Positions 34,736 to 43,734 of a DNA stretch of 64,000 nucleotides are shown piece after piece. The stretch comes from Slackia equolifaciens. GTDB taxonomy: Bacteria; Actinomycetota; Coriobacteriia; Coriobacteriales; Eggerthellaceae. How positions within the stretch are numbered: position 1 is the stretch's first letter; every line of letters starts with the position of its first letter. Below the pieces are notes generated by a model, which was not told the origin of the DNA, made no database searches, and saw only the letters and a list, made by a program, of their open reading frames with translations. Location of the stretch: NCBI RefSeq assembly GCF_003725995.1, contig NZ_QIBX01000002.1:1-64000 (forward strand), given 5' to 3'. A program made the position numbers and the translations under genes.

Positions 34736-35746
34736 ATGAAACTCCAGTATGCAGCAATCAGCCTGCGCGGCACCCACCACGAGGCGAACGAAGACCGCGC
34801 GCTCGTTGGCATGCGATCGCTGCCGCCCGAGAGCGACGCCGTGGTATGCGGCGAAGACGAGGCGTCGCGAGCGTTCATCGTGTTCGACGGCGTAGGAGGG
34901 CACGGCGGCGGCGCGCAGGCGGCCGGCGCGGCCCTCGCCGGATTCAGCCTCGCGTGCGCCCAGGCGGGCCTGCAGCCGGGCAATGCGATGCGAACACCGC
35001 CTTCGGCGCAGCAGCAGGGCAAGCCGATGGAAGAATCCGAGAGCACGCCGCATGCCGATCGACGTTTGAGCCCCGAAGACGAGTGCGGCTACGCGAACGC
35101 GCGCGAGTCCCGTGCCTTCGCCTCGGGAAAGTGCGATCCGGCGGCGCCCGCCGAAGAAGAGCGTGCATCCGAGCAGGAAACCGAATGGCTAGGCGGACTA
35201 GCCTGCGCCCTTCGAGCGGCGAACGATATCGTCCTCGAAGCGAGGCACCGCGGCGAACGCATCGGGTTTTGCGCGGCAGCGGGAGTGGCCTTCGACGAGC
35301 AGGGCCGAGCGCACACGTTCCACTCGGGCGATGTGCGCGCCTACCGATACCGCGCCCCCTATGCGATGCGCCTGACCCACGATCACTCCCTCGCCGAGCA
35401 GTGGCGCGACGAGCATCCCGGCCATCCCGTGCCGGATGATATAGCGCACACGATAACCCGCAGCCTCGGACACCCTATTCCCAGCGCCCATATCAATGAT
35501 CGCGCCTGGCCGTTTGACCTGGCCAACCCCATGCCGATCGCAAACGGCGACATCTATGCCGTTTGCTCAGACGGCATCTGGGAATACATAGAGGAAGAAG
35601 ATCTTGAGCAGGCCCTCGACGGCGTAGCTTCGCCCGCCGGCCTGGCCGACGCCTTAAGCGCCATCGCGATAGAGGCGCGCGAGCGAGGCTCATACGACGA
35701 TGCGACCATCATCGCCGTACGCGTCGCCGAGCAGTGCGACGAATGA
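34736..35746 (+). CDS. PP2C-type Ser/Thr phosphatase
   Basis: 336 residues. SLRGTHHEANEDRALVGMRS opens the fold (RxxNED), FIVFDGVGGHGGGAQAAGAAL holds the metal Asp-Gly pair (about 50-60), then THDHSLAEQWRDEH, YAVCSDGIWEYIEEEDL (second metal Asp, about 276), and RGSYDDATIIAV (third metal site, with Asp where Asn is common). These give a complete active site, so it should be catalytic, reversing the kinase encoded next. A low-complexity insert of about 80 residues (80-160) lies after the first metal motif, resembling the inserts in the AAA+ and radical SAM proteins of the block. AGGAAGGA lies 5 nt before ATG 34736; the frame is open further upstream without conserved sequence. It follows the AAA+ gene by 136 bp. 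Confidence 0.9.
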   Translation: MKLQYAAISLRGTHHEANEDRALVGMRSLPPESDAVVCGEDEASRAFIVFDGVGGHGGGAQAAGAALAGFSLACAQAGLQPGNAMRTPPSAQQQGKPMEESESTPHADRRLSPEDECGYANARESRAFASGKCDPAAPAEEERASEQETEWLGGLACALRAANDIVLEARHRGERIGFCAAAGVAFDEQGRAHTFHSGDVRAYRYRAPYAMRLTHDHSLAEQWRDEHPGHPVPDDIAHTITRSLGHPIPSAHINDRAWPFDLANPMPIANGDIYAVCSDGIWEYIEEEDLEQALDGVASPAGLADALSAIAIEARERGSYDDATIIAVRVAEQCDE

Positions 35747-35887
35747 CGCATGCGGTCGACATACGCCAACTGGAGTGCGCCCAAGCAGCGCCTCAAACGC
35801 ATGCGCCGCGCTCACTGCAATCGGCATACGCGCCAGCCGTGGCGCATCCGTGCTTCGACGCCTGCTCCGATACCTTCAGGCCCGAGG

Positions 35888-35939
35888 TTTTGCGCAAAAG
35901 AGGGCGAAACATGAGCACGAAAGGCTCGTTTTTTAGAAT
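35888..35939 (+). promoter_or_regulatory. Block promoter 3: palindrome plus -10 box
   Basis: TTTTGCGCAAAA (35888-35899), 34 nt, TAGAAT (35934-35939), kinase start 115 nt after the palindrome. The expected -35 (35911-35916, atgagc) is not consensus. Spacing equals promoters 1 and 2. Confidence 0.75.
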
Positions 35940-36014
35940 CGGTAGCCAGAACATGACGCACGACGCCGCAGCCATGCCCTGCCCGACGGGGCGGCAAGGG
36001 GAAAGGGGATCACG

Positions 36015-39000
36015 ATGGCAATCGACCGAACGCCACGCAGAACGGCATCGGATACGCTGCTCGACATGCCGGACGAAACGCTGCTCACCATGCCGGGCGA
36101 CACGCTTATGAACATGCCCGGCGAAACGCTGCTCGATTCGCCCGCTGCGATTTCTGCGCCATTTGCACACACCTGTCTGAATGACGAAAAAAGTCGCACG
36201 AGCAACCGCTTCGCCAACCGAAGCAATATGAGCAGCAGCGTGACCGGAGGCCCATCGAGCACATTCGCCCCCACGCGCCCGCCTCGATCCGACGCCGCGA
36301 CAACGCTCGACATGCCCGCCGAAACCGTGGACGAGATGGGCGATTCGCCATACCTTTCGGGGTCCGACATCACGTTCGTAAGCGCCGACGGAGCAACCTA
36401 TCAGCTGCACACGGACGACGTTCTGGGATCGGGAGCGCAGGGCACCGTGGTGCGCGCGACCGATGAAAGCGGCGCGCAGTTCGCCGCCAAAATCAGTTGG
36501 ACGCCCCGCAGCGCAAAGGACCGCATGAATCGCAGCGCCGTGCTGTCGTTTTTGCGCAGCCTTATGACCGAGCACCCCCTGCGCGAGCGACACTTCACGC
36601 AAACCCACCTGATGCCCATCTATGCAACAGGCCAGGTGCGCGACGAGGTGGCAGGCATCGGCGAGACCCTCTACGACGTGGCCATCATGCCCATCTGCGA
36701 CCCGTCGCTGGGCCACCGTACCGATGTGACCTTCGAGGAGATCCGCACGCTCATCCTTCCGCAGGCGGCAGGCGGCCTTCATCTGCTCCATGAGAACCGC
36801 ATCGTGCATCGCGATGTAAAGCCAAAAAACCTCTATATGCTCGACGGCAGCCTGGTGCTGGGCGACTACGGCATCTCGAGCGTGCTCGACGCCGGACGCG
36901 ACACGGGCTCCACCAAAATCGACCGCCGCACGCCGGGCTATTCGCCCCACTCGTCGGTGGTGCAGCGCGAGAACGACTGGTATTCTCTGGGCTACACCAT
37001 CTGGACGCTCTACAACGGCGGACACCACCCCCATCAGGCGCTTATCGACGCCGATGACCTCTCGTCGGTGCTCGCCGGCGGACGCCCCGTTTCCTTCGCC
37101 GCGAAGGAGCCGGCGCACGAGAGCCTGGGCGAGCTGATATTCGGCCTCACCTACGCGTTCGCAGCGGGGCGCCTAGGTTACGACGACGTGGTGCGCTGGT
37201 GCGAGGACCCCACGGCATTCCATTATGCCGACCCCGTGCTCGACGGCACCGCGCGACCGCGCACGCATCGCGGCTACCAGTTCGAAGGAACCGAATACTT
37301 CGACCGCGCGTCGCTGGCCGGCGCGCTGTGCTCGCAATGGCAGCGCGCCCAGCGCCACCTGTACACGCATGCCCTCGAGGAGTACTTCCGCAACGTAGGC
37401 GAAACCGACCTTGCCGTGGCGCTCAACGATATCGTGGAGATGGACAAGGCGACCATTGCCAACCATGACCTGGGACTGGCACGCGCCATCGCGCTCATCG
37501 ATCCGACGGGACCGGCCTTTCGCTGGAAGGGGCGCTCCTTCGAGCTCAACGGGTTTGCCGAATTCGCCGAAACGATGGGCGACGAAGGGGCGCTTGCGTT
37601 TATCGCCTCGGGCGCGATGTCGCGCTGGGCGCAGGAGAACGACGCCGAGGGCACCGCGATAGACGTGCTGCGTTCCGTAGAATCCGACGTGAAAAGCCAG
37701 CCCGAGTTCGTGCTGAGCTTCTGCCGCCAGAAGTTCTCGAACACGCCCGCCAATTTCCACGGAGCGTGCTCCGCCGACGAATGCTTTGAGGGAATCTCCT
37801 CTTCGCCGGCGGCCTTCTACGAGCTGATGGGCAATCCGTCCATCATGCATGAGCTCGCAGGATTCCTGGCAGCCATCGGCCTGTTCTCCCAGGCGGAGAT
37901 GTTCGATTGCACGCTCGGCGAAGGCGGAACCATGGCGCGCGTCGGACGCCTGCTGGTTCTATTCGATGAAGCATGCGGCGATAAGGATGCCGTGCGCGCG
38001 TTCAATGCGCGATTCGGCCCCATGGGGCACGTGACCTGGATGGCACGCAATGCGGCGCTTTACGAGGCGCGCAGCGAAACCGCGCGCGATTTGCTCGCAA
38101 GAACCACCTCCGTGCCAGATTGCTCGCACGCCCCCGTGGCGCAGGCGCTCGACACCTTGACCTCGGCCGAGCATGCGGTGCTCGATGTGCAGGCGCACAT
38201 GGCCGAAAGCCCCTATATGGCGCGCCTCGGTCTGACGCGCGAGAACGAGGACGTGTTCGCGCGCAATGCCGATGCGTATTTCACGGCGAATTTTTACGGG
38301 CACCTTGTGCCGCGCGGCTACATGCGCGAAATGGCGAACGCCTCGGCGTCAAACCCTATCGCCGCCGCAGCGCTGATGGCGAGCCACGTGAACACCCCCA
38401 TGAAAGGACTCCGCTCCAAGGCCACCAAGGCGGCCAACGACGCGGTAGACCGCCTGCGCAAAGAAGCCGCGAAGCAGGCGGAAGCGCGAACCTCTGACGG
38501 CCGCCGCGCCCCCATGGCTATTGCGGCCGTTGGCCTGACCGTGCTCTTCATCCTGGCACTGGCCATGATCTGGCCCCATCTGACCATGGTTCTTCACGTT
38601 GGCAACCTGGAGTTCAACATGGGCGGGTTCCTCTCAGAGCCCTTGGCGAGCACTTCGACGCTGAGCGTGCTCGCATTCGCGGGCTTTCTGGCGGCGGCAT
38701 GCGCGTCGATGAGCTACCGCATCGCCGACATCGCCACCCTCGGACGCGAACGAAGCATGGGGAATGCCACCGAGCAGCTCGCGGAGCGCGTCGCCCAAGA
38801 GGCGCAGGAAATCAACGCCGGCCTCGATGCGGTGACCTCGATGCTCGTCCGCGGCGAAACGCAGATGCCCTCCACGCTGGACATCGACGCGCACCTGCGC
38901 TCCTGCGATTCGTACACGCAGGGCGCCTCGCGCGTGCGACGCGGCCCCTGCGCCGTGCTCTTCTGGGCAGGAGCGGCGCTCTCGGCCGTATGCATATTCG

Positions 39001-39287
39001 CGCTCACCGTGACGTGGCTTCCCGCCTCTGCCGCCATTGAGCTGGGCCTTCAGAACTTCGACCCCTCTGTTGTGCAGGGGATCTACCTCGCCGCGGCCGT
39101 CGTGGCGTTCGCCGTCGCGGCCTGCTGGGCAAGCAGGAGCAAGGGCATTCCCGGCACCTGCGCGATGTGCCTGACGCCCACGGCGGGCGTAGTGGCGGCC
39201 TACGTGATCGTGCTGGCCGTGACGATTGCGCTGTTCGCTCTCGCCCTGATGCTGGTCATCGGCATCCTCTATGCGATTTTCAACTAA
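36015..39287 (+). CDS. Large membrane-anchored Ser/Thr protein kinase
   Basis: 1090 residues. Residues 10-45 contain a repeated (D/E)TLLxMP motif (four copies, a fifth near residue 97). The kinase domain is about 130-400: VLGSGAQGTVVRATDESG (glycine loop), FAAKIS (ATP Lys, about 157), IVHRDVKPKNLYML (HRD loop, about 266), LGDYGISSVL (DFG as DYG), RRTPGYSPHSSV (activation segment/APE region). Residues 400-830 are a soluble helical region without a recognised domain. Five hydrophobic spans fall at about 835-862, 881-900, 976-1005, 1021-1040 and 1057-1087, with a coiled segment between spans two and three. The GGGGAT ribosome site precedes ATG. It phosphorylates unknown targets; the N-terminal repeats look like autophosphorylation sites for the FHA protein. 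It leads the third transcription unit of the block. Confidence 0.9.
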   Translation: MAIDRTPRRTASDTLLDMPDETLLTMPGDTLMNMPGETLLDSPAAISAPFAHTCLNDEKSRTSNRFANRSNMSSSVTGGPSSTFAPTRPPRSDAATTLDMPAETVDEMGDSPYLSGSDITFVSADGATYQLHTDDVLGSGAQGTVVRATDESGAQFAAKISWTPRSAKDRMNRSAVLSFLRSLMTEHPLRERHFTQTHLMPIYATGQVRDEVAGIGETLYDVAIMPICDPSLGHRTDVTFEEIRTLILPQAAGGLHLLHENRIVHRDVKPKNLYMLDGSLVLGDYGISSVLDAGRDTGSTKIDRRTPGYSPHSSVVQRENDWYSLGYTIWTLYNGGHHPHQALIDADDLSSVLAGGRPVSFAAKEPAHESLGELIFGLTYAFAAGRLGYDDVVRWCEDPTAFHYADPVLDGTARPRTHRGYQFEGTEYFDRASLAGALCSQWQRAQRHLYTHALEEYFRNVGETDLAVALNDIVEMDKATIANHDLGLARAIALIDPTGPAFRWKGRSFELNGFAEFAETMGDEGALAFIASGAMSRWAQENDAEGTAIDVLRSVESDVKSQPEFVLSFCRQKFSNTPANFHGACSADECFEGISSSPAAFYELMGNPSIMHELAGFLAAIGLFSQAEMFDCTLGEGGTMARVGRLLVLFDEACGDKDAVRAFNARFGPMGHVTWMARNAALYEARSETARDLLARTTSVPDCSHAPVAQALDTLTSAEHAVLDVQAHMAESPYMARLGLTRENEDVFARNADAYFTANFYGHLVPRGYMREMANASASNPIAAAALMASHVNTPMKGLRSKATKAANDAVDRLRKEAAKQAEARTSDGRRAPMAIAAVGLTVLFILALAMIWPHLTMVLHVGNLEFNMGGFLSEPLASTSTLSVLAFAGFLAAACASMSYRIADIATLGRERSMGNATEQLAERVAQEAQEINAGLDAVTSMLVRGETQMPSTLDIDAHLRSCDSYTQGASRVRRGPCAVLFWAGAALSAVCIFALTVTWLPASAAIELGLQNFDPSVVQGIYLAAAVVAFAVAACWASRSKGIPGTCAMCLTPTAGVVAAYVIVLAVTIALFALALMLVIGILYAIFN

Positions 39288-39387
39288 GGCATCGGCGTGC
39301 GCCGCAGGACCAATCGATGCGCACGCTCTGCCCGATAGTCCCGCAAAACGATTCCATGGGCCGCTTTCGAGAAAGGACTGAACCGCC

Positions 39388-39798
39388 ATGGCTTCCGAGA
39401 ACACCACCAACGAGCCCCCTGTAACCGTGTCGTTCGCAGGCGACGTGCTAGCAGCGCGTATCGTTCCCCTCGTCATCGCGGCAATGGTGGCGCTGATCGG
39501 AGCGCTCACGGCAACGGGGGCGTTCTCCGACGTGCGCGATGCCATCCAGAACACCCCGAGCAACAGCGATGCCGGCTTCTACGAGGCCGTATACGAAATC
39601 GACCCCACGCTATGGGACGACTGCTTCAAAGGACCGCTCGAGGCCTTCATGCCCGGCGCCATAGACACCTCGAAGGCTTCGCTGCCCACGCCGGAAGAGA
39701 CCGACGCGCGCAACGACCCCGCAGCCGATACGGCATCGGATCCCGCAGAATCGACGGCAGACGAAACCGCCGCACCAACGGATGAAGCCGCCGCATAG
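39388..39798 (+). CDS. Small membrane protein of the kinase block, unknown
   Basis: 136 residues, not recognised. One hydrophobic span at about 22-48 (ARIVPLVIAAMVALIGALTA, TGAF) is followed by a compact segment (FYEAVYEIDPTLWDDCFKGP) and an acidic Ala/Thr/Glu/Asp-rich tail. GAAAGGA lies upstream of ATG. It follows the kinase by 100 bp and precedes the next membrane gene by 27 bp, so the three are likely co-transcribed. A partner of the kinase membrane domain is a guess. Confidence 0.7.
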   Translation: MASENTTNEPPVTVSFAGDVLAARIVPLVIAAMVALIGALTATGAFSDVRDAIQNTPSNSDAGFYEAVYEIDPTLWDDCFKGPLEAFMPGAIDTSKASLPTPEETDARNDPAADTASDPAESTADETAAPTDEAAA

Positions 39799-39825
39799 CC
39801 CAACGAAGCGTAGCAAGGAGAAACC

Positions 39826-40866
39826 ATGTTCGAACCCATCACCATAGACGACGGCCGCGAGGAGCAGGACGTCTCGACTTCCTATCGGCGCGATGACGAC
39901 GAGGGGCGTCCCGAAATCGAGGTTCTGGGCGTTGCGGCCGTCGTGCTGGCGGCAATCGCGTTCTTTGTCTGTTGGCAGTTTCTCAGGGGCCTTCTCGACT
40001 ACCTGGATTGGCAATGGAGCTGGGAGGCGCTGGAATTCGATATGCCCCTCGACATACCCGGATTCATGGACCTCGCCCTCATCGGCCTTATCGTATGCAT
40101 GCTCGCAGCCGTCCAACCTTATTTCGCGCGCCTGATGCGCCGCCCGTGGAACGGCTGGAGCGATACGTCTCTCGGGCTGTACTGGCTCGGCAGCGCCGTG
40201 TGCGCATGGTGCCTCATGTCGGCCAGCAACCTTGGGCTTCCGCTGGAAATCATCTCCCACCTGGGAATCTCCATAGATGACTGGGGTGTGGCGGCGCAGC
40301 TTTCCTATATCGTTTTGAGCGTCGTTGTCTACGTGCTCATAGCCTCGTTCACCAAGAACAACCCCGGCCCGCTCGCCGCTTTGGGGCTGTGCCTTTCGCC
40401 CTTGGTGGCAGCGGCAAGCGGCATCATCCTCCTCGCGATAGGAATCGCCTATCTGACAACGATCGCGCTCAAGAAGATCGGCGCCGCTCTGAACGCCGAA
40501 GACGAGGAAGAGGACGAATGGACTGACGAAGATGACGAGCTGCTCGGCGACCTTATTTTCAAATGGCATCGCACCCGCAAAGAGGACGTCTGCGAGCAAG
40601 AGAGGCCCTCGACGAGGGACGATGAGAGCATGCGCCCGACGAGCAATCCGTTCGAGGCCGACAGCCGGCATAAGACTGTCGCCGAGCGGCAGGATGAAGC
40701 GCAGCCCGACGGAGCCGATTGCGACCTCTCGCAAAACGAAGCCAGCCACGCCACCCCTGCGCCCTTGACAGACGCCAACGCCGACGAAGCGCCGGAACGG
40801 GATAGCGGGCTGCAGGCCGATTCCTCCGACGCCGAACAGAACGATGATCGCAGCACGCGAAGCTAG
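39826..40866 (+). CDS. Polytopic membrane protein of the kinase block, unknown
   Basis: 346 residues, not recognised. Five spans: about 30-57, 80-102, 117-140, 156-178 and 185-217. After the last span an acidic run (NAEDEEEDEWTDEDDELLGD) and a disordered Asp/Glu/Arg-rich tail of about 120 residues extend into the cytoplasm. AAGGAG lies 7 nt upstream of ATG. It is the last gene of the block; the convergent ABC-F gene ends 7 bp further on with no terminator seen between. Confidence 0.7.
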   Translation: MFEPITIDDGREEQDVSTSYRRDDDEGRPEIEVLGVAAVVLAAIAFFVCWQFLRGLLDYLDWQWSWEALEFDMPLDIPGFMDLALIGLIVCMLAAVQPYFARLMRRPWNGWSDTSLGLYWLGSAVCAWCLMSASNLGLPLEIISHLGISIDDWGVAAQLSYIVLSVVVYVLIASFTKNNPGPLAALGLCLSPLVAAASGIILLAIGIAYLTTIALKKIGAALNAEDEEEDEWTDEDDELLGDLIFKWHRTRKEDVCEQERPSTRDDESMRPTSNPFEADSRHKTVAERQDEAQPDGADCDLSQNEASHATPAPLTDANADEAPERDSGLQADSSDAEQNDDRSTRS

Positions 40867-40873
40867 CGAAGGG

Positions 40874-42715
40874 CTACACCTCGCCTAGCGCGTCGGCGAC
40901 CTCAAGCCATTCGTCCTCGAGCGCCTCTTTGGCGGCCCTGAGCTCAATCAGCTCTCCCTGGAGGCGACCAAGCTCGACAAAATCGGTGGGGTCGGCGGCC
41001 GCCATCTCTGCCTGGTTCTCGTCCACGCGCTTCCCCGCCGTGGCGATGCGCTTCTCCAAGCTGCCGCGGCGCTTCTTGAGCTCGCGCAGCTCGGCGTTTG
41101 AAAGCGTCGGGGAGGCAGAGGCGGCGGCATCCTTGCCGCCCGGCGCGGAACCATTCGCCCCATCCGCGTTCGTCTGCCCCGTTACTTCGGCAAACGAACG
41201 TTCCGAGGCATCGCGCTCGTCGAGCAGCTCCAGATACTCGTCAACGCCACGAGGCACGTGGCGCAGCTTGCCGTCGATAAGCGCGAATTGGTCGTCGGTC
41301 ACGCGCTCCATCAGATAGCGATCGTGCGTCACCATCACGAGCGTGCCCGCCCACGTGTCCAGCAGGTCCTCCAGGACGGCGAGCATGTCGGTGTCCAGGT
41401 CATTGCCGGGCTCGTCGAGGATGAGCACGTTGGGCTCCTCCAGCAGGATGAGCAGCAGCTGCAGACGGCGCTTTTGCCCGCCGGAGAGGTCGCAGATACG
41501 CGTGTACAGGTGCTTTGAGGAAAAGCCCAGACGCTCGAGGAGCTTCGCGGGCGTGGTCTCTTTGCCGTCTACCACCACGCGCGCCTTGTGGCGCGAAAGC
41601 ACCTCGGTGACACGGTACTTCCCCATCTCCTCGAGCTCATCGAGACGCTGCGAAAGCACCGCGAATTTGACCGTTTTCCCTATTTTCACAAAGCCCGACG
41701 TAGGCTGGATGGCGCCTTGGATGATTTTGAGCAGCGTGGTTTTACCGGCGCCGTTCTCTCCCAGGATGCCGTAGCGGTCGCCCGGCCCGATCATCCAGTC
41801 GATGCCGTCCAGAACCGTCTTCCCTCCGAATTTCTCGGTCACACGCGTAAGCTCCACCACGCGCTTGCCCAAGCGCTGCATGGCCGTGGCACGCAGTTCG
41901 AGCGTATTGCGCGCAGGCGGCTCGCCCTCGATGAGCTCAATGGCGCGCTCCATGTGGAACTTCGGCTTGGTGGCACGCGCCCTCGCCCCGCGCGAGAGCC
42001 AGGCGAGCTCTTTGCGGGCCAGGCTTTTGCGACGCTGCTCGGCAACCTGCGCCACGCGCTCACGCTCCACGCGCTGCAGGATATAGGCGGAATAGCCTCC
42101 CTCGAACGGGTCGACCCGACCGTCATGGACCTCCCACATGCTCGTAGCCACCTCGTCGAGAAACCATCTGTCGTGGGTAACCACGAGAAGCGCGCCCTGA
42201 CCCTTGGGCCAGCGCGACGAAAGATGGCGCGCGAGCCACGCGATCGCGCGCATATCCAGATGGTTCGTGGGCTCGTCGAGCATGAGAACGTCCCAGTCGC
42301 CGATGAGCAGACGAGTGAGGTCGACGCGACGGCGCTGGCCGCCCGACAGCGTGCCCACCTGCGCATCCCACGGAATATCGGCGATGAGCGCGGCTATGAT
42401 CTCGCGGATGCGCGCATCGCCCGCCCACAGATATTCGGGCATATCGCCCACCACGGCGCGCTCCACCGTCTCGTCGTCGGCGAGCGAATCCATCTGCCCT
42501 AAAAGCCCCACGGTCAGGCCCCGCGTGCGGCGCACGAGGCCCCCTTCGAGCTCCACGGTGTCGGCGAGCACGCCCAAAAGGGTGGATTTGCCGTCGCCGT
42601 TCTGGCCCACGATACCAATGCGGTCGCCCTCGTGGACCCCAAGGGTCACTTCGTCCAAAACCTTCTTGGTCGGATATTCCAAACAGGCGCCTTCGCACCC
42701 AAACATAAACGCCAC
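40874..42715 (-). CDS. uup: ABC-F ATPase, Uup-like
   Basis: 613 residues, two nucleotide-binding domains in one chain without membrane spans, so a translation or DNA-transaction factor. Domain 1: GIVGQNGDGKST, TLSGGQRRRVDLTR, MLDEPTNHLD. Domain 2: GILGENGAGKTT, DLSGGQKRRLQLLL, ILDEPGNDLD. The last about 90 residues form the coiled coil (AELRELKKRRGSLEKRIAT, GRLQGELIELRAAKEALEDE) that marks Uup. The GTG at 42715 has AAGGA 6 nt upstream and is preferred over the ATG at 42772. Uup affects ribosome function and precise excision of transposons. DEPGNDLD rather than DEPTNHLD in domain 2 is typical of Uup. Confidence 0.85.
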   Translation of the reverse strand: MAFMFGCEGACLEYPTKKVLDEVTLGVHEGDRIGIVGQNGDGKSTLLGVLADTVELEGGLVRRTRGLTVGLLGQMDSLADDETVERAVVGDMPEYLWAGDARIREIIAALIADIPWDAQVGTLSGGQRRRVDLTRLLIGDWDVLMLDEPTNHLDMRAIAWLARHLSSRWPKGQGALLVVTHDRWFLDEVATSMWEVHDGRVDPFEGGYSAYILQRVERERVAQVAEQRRKSLARKELAWLSRGARARATKPKFHMERAIELIEGEPPARNTLELRATAMQRLGKRVVELTRVTEKFGGKTVLDGIDWMIGPGDRYGILGENGAGKTTLLKIIQGAIQPTSGFVKIGKTVKFAVLSQRLDELEEMGKYRVTEVLSRHKARVVVDGKETTPAKLLERLGFSSKHLYTRICDLSGGQKRRLQLLLILLEEPNVLILDEPGNDLDTDMLAVLEDLLDTWAGTLVMVTHDRYLMERVTDDQFALIDGKLRHVPRGVDEYLELLDERDASERSFAEVTGQTNADGANGSAPGGKDAAASASPTLSNAELRELKKRRGSLEKRIATAGKRVDENQAEMAAADPTDFVELGRLQGELIELRAAKEALEDEWLEVADALGEV

Positions 42716-43734
42716 GTATGTTCCTTCTCTCGCATGCGAGACGCGCGGAAAGTAGCGCGCCGACATGAACACTCATGTATTGCCGTCGTGAAACCCATCC
42801 ATTATAGAGCCTTGCGCAAACCCATCCGCAAACTTCAGACCCTATCCCGTTATTTCGGCGTTGAAAGCGCCTCCCCGAACGGAGGGTCGGCGCCAGAATG
42901 ACGGACCTCCTCAATGCCGCAGGCATCAAGGCCTCCGGCGTCAATGTCGCTCGCACAACGCCGACTGCGTCAATGCCGCCTACGCAACGCTGCCTGCGCC
43001 GATGCTTCCTGCGCCAATGCTGCCTGCGCCGATGCCGGTATAAAAAACGCGTTATCTGCTACGTTTCGAGGGGCGCGGTATAAAAACAGCGTTATTTGCG
43101 CGAGCAAACGGAGCCTGATCCGCCGAAAACCCGGATCAAGATCATGGCCGATCTGTAAACCCCCAGGTCAGAATCGTGCTTCCATCCACGAAACCTCTTC
43201 AAAGGCCGATGCGCTCCCACATATAACGCTGTTTTTGGAAATGACCCCGGAAAGTTCGCAGATAACGCGATTTTTCTACCGGGCGCATGCCGATGAGGCG
43301 GCGGTGACGCCGCCGACCACCGGGCGCATGCCGATGAGGCGGCTGCAGAAATGTCCGCAAAACCCGTTGCAACACTTGTAGGAACATCCCCGCCTGAGGC
43401 GCGCCGTGACCAAACCGTCACAAAGCGTCACCGTGCTGAAACCTGCCCGTCAACGCCCCGCAAGCGCCGTGCTGTATACAGAGTATGGGCGAACGTTACG
43501 GGTGGCACCGACTGAGATGTCAGCGCGCACCCGTCCAAACGCTGCGGACGATGCCGACGCAGATGACCACGGCGCCATACGCCAAACGCTGCGGGCGATG
43601 CCGCTGGGACCGCAAACCGCGGCACCAACCCGAGTGATTTGGCAGGCAGAGCGCTTCCCTACCCGCCGATTCGCGTCGCCGCCACCCGCAGCGCATCCGC
43701 CCTTGAACCAATGCTTTTTCGAAAGGGGGCAGCC
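42716..43734. other. 1-kb gene-free region with several repeats
   Basis: No believable gene. It contains a CTGCGCCGATGCT-type repeat at 42985-43036, an inverted-repeat element (43035-43282), a 25-nt direct repeat (43278-43302 and 43319-43343) and two ACGCTGCGGACGATGCC-like stretches at about 43540 and 43587. The last 90 bp carry GAAAGGGGG, the ribosome site of the next gene. Confidence 0.6.
43035..43282. repeat. Nested inverted-repeat element
   Basis: Outer arms 43035-43059 and 43258-43282 match at 23 of 25 bases; inner arms share AAAAACAGCGTTAT (43082-43095) with its complement at 43223-43236. Outer and inner arms are related to each other (TAAAAAnnGCGTTAT). The core has CCAGGTCA at 43163-43170 and GATGCGCT at 43208-43215, as in the elements at 17741 and 54227. 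No coding function is seen. Confidence 0.8.

Noticed and set aside
28148-40866. Type VI secretion cluster
   Set aside because: Kinase, PP2C, FHA and Clp-type ATPase match accessory genes, but no TssB/C, Hcp, VgrG or baseplate gene is found.
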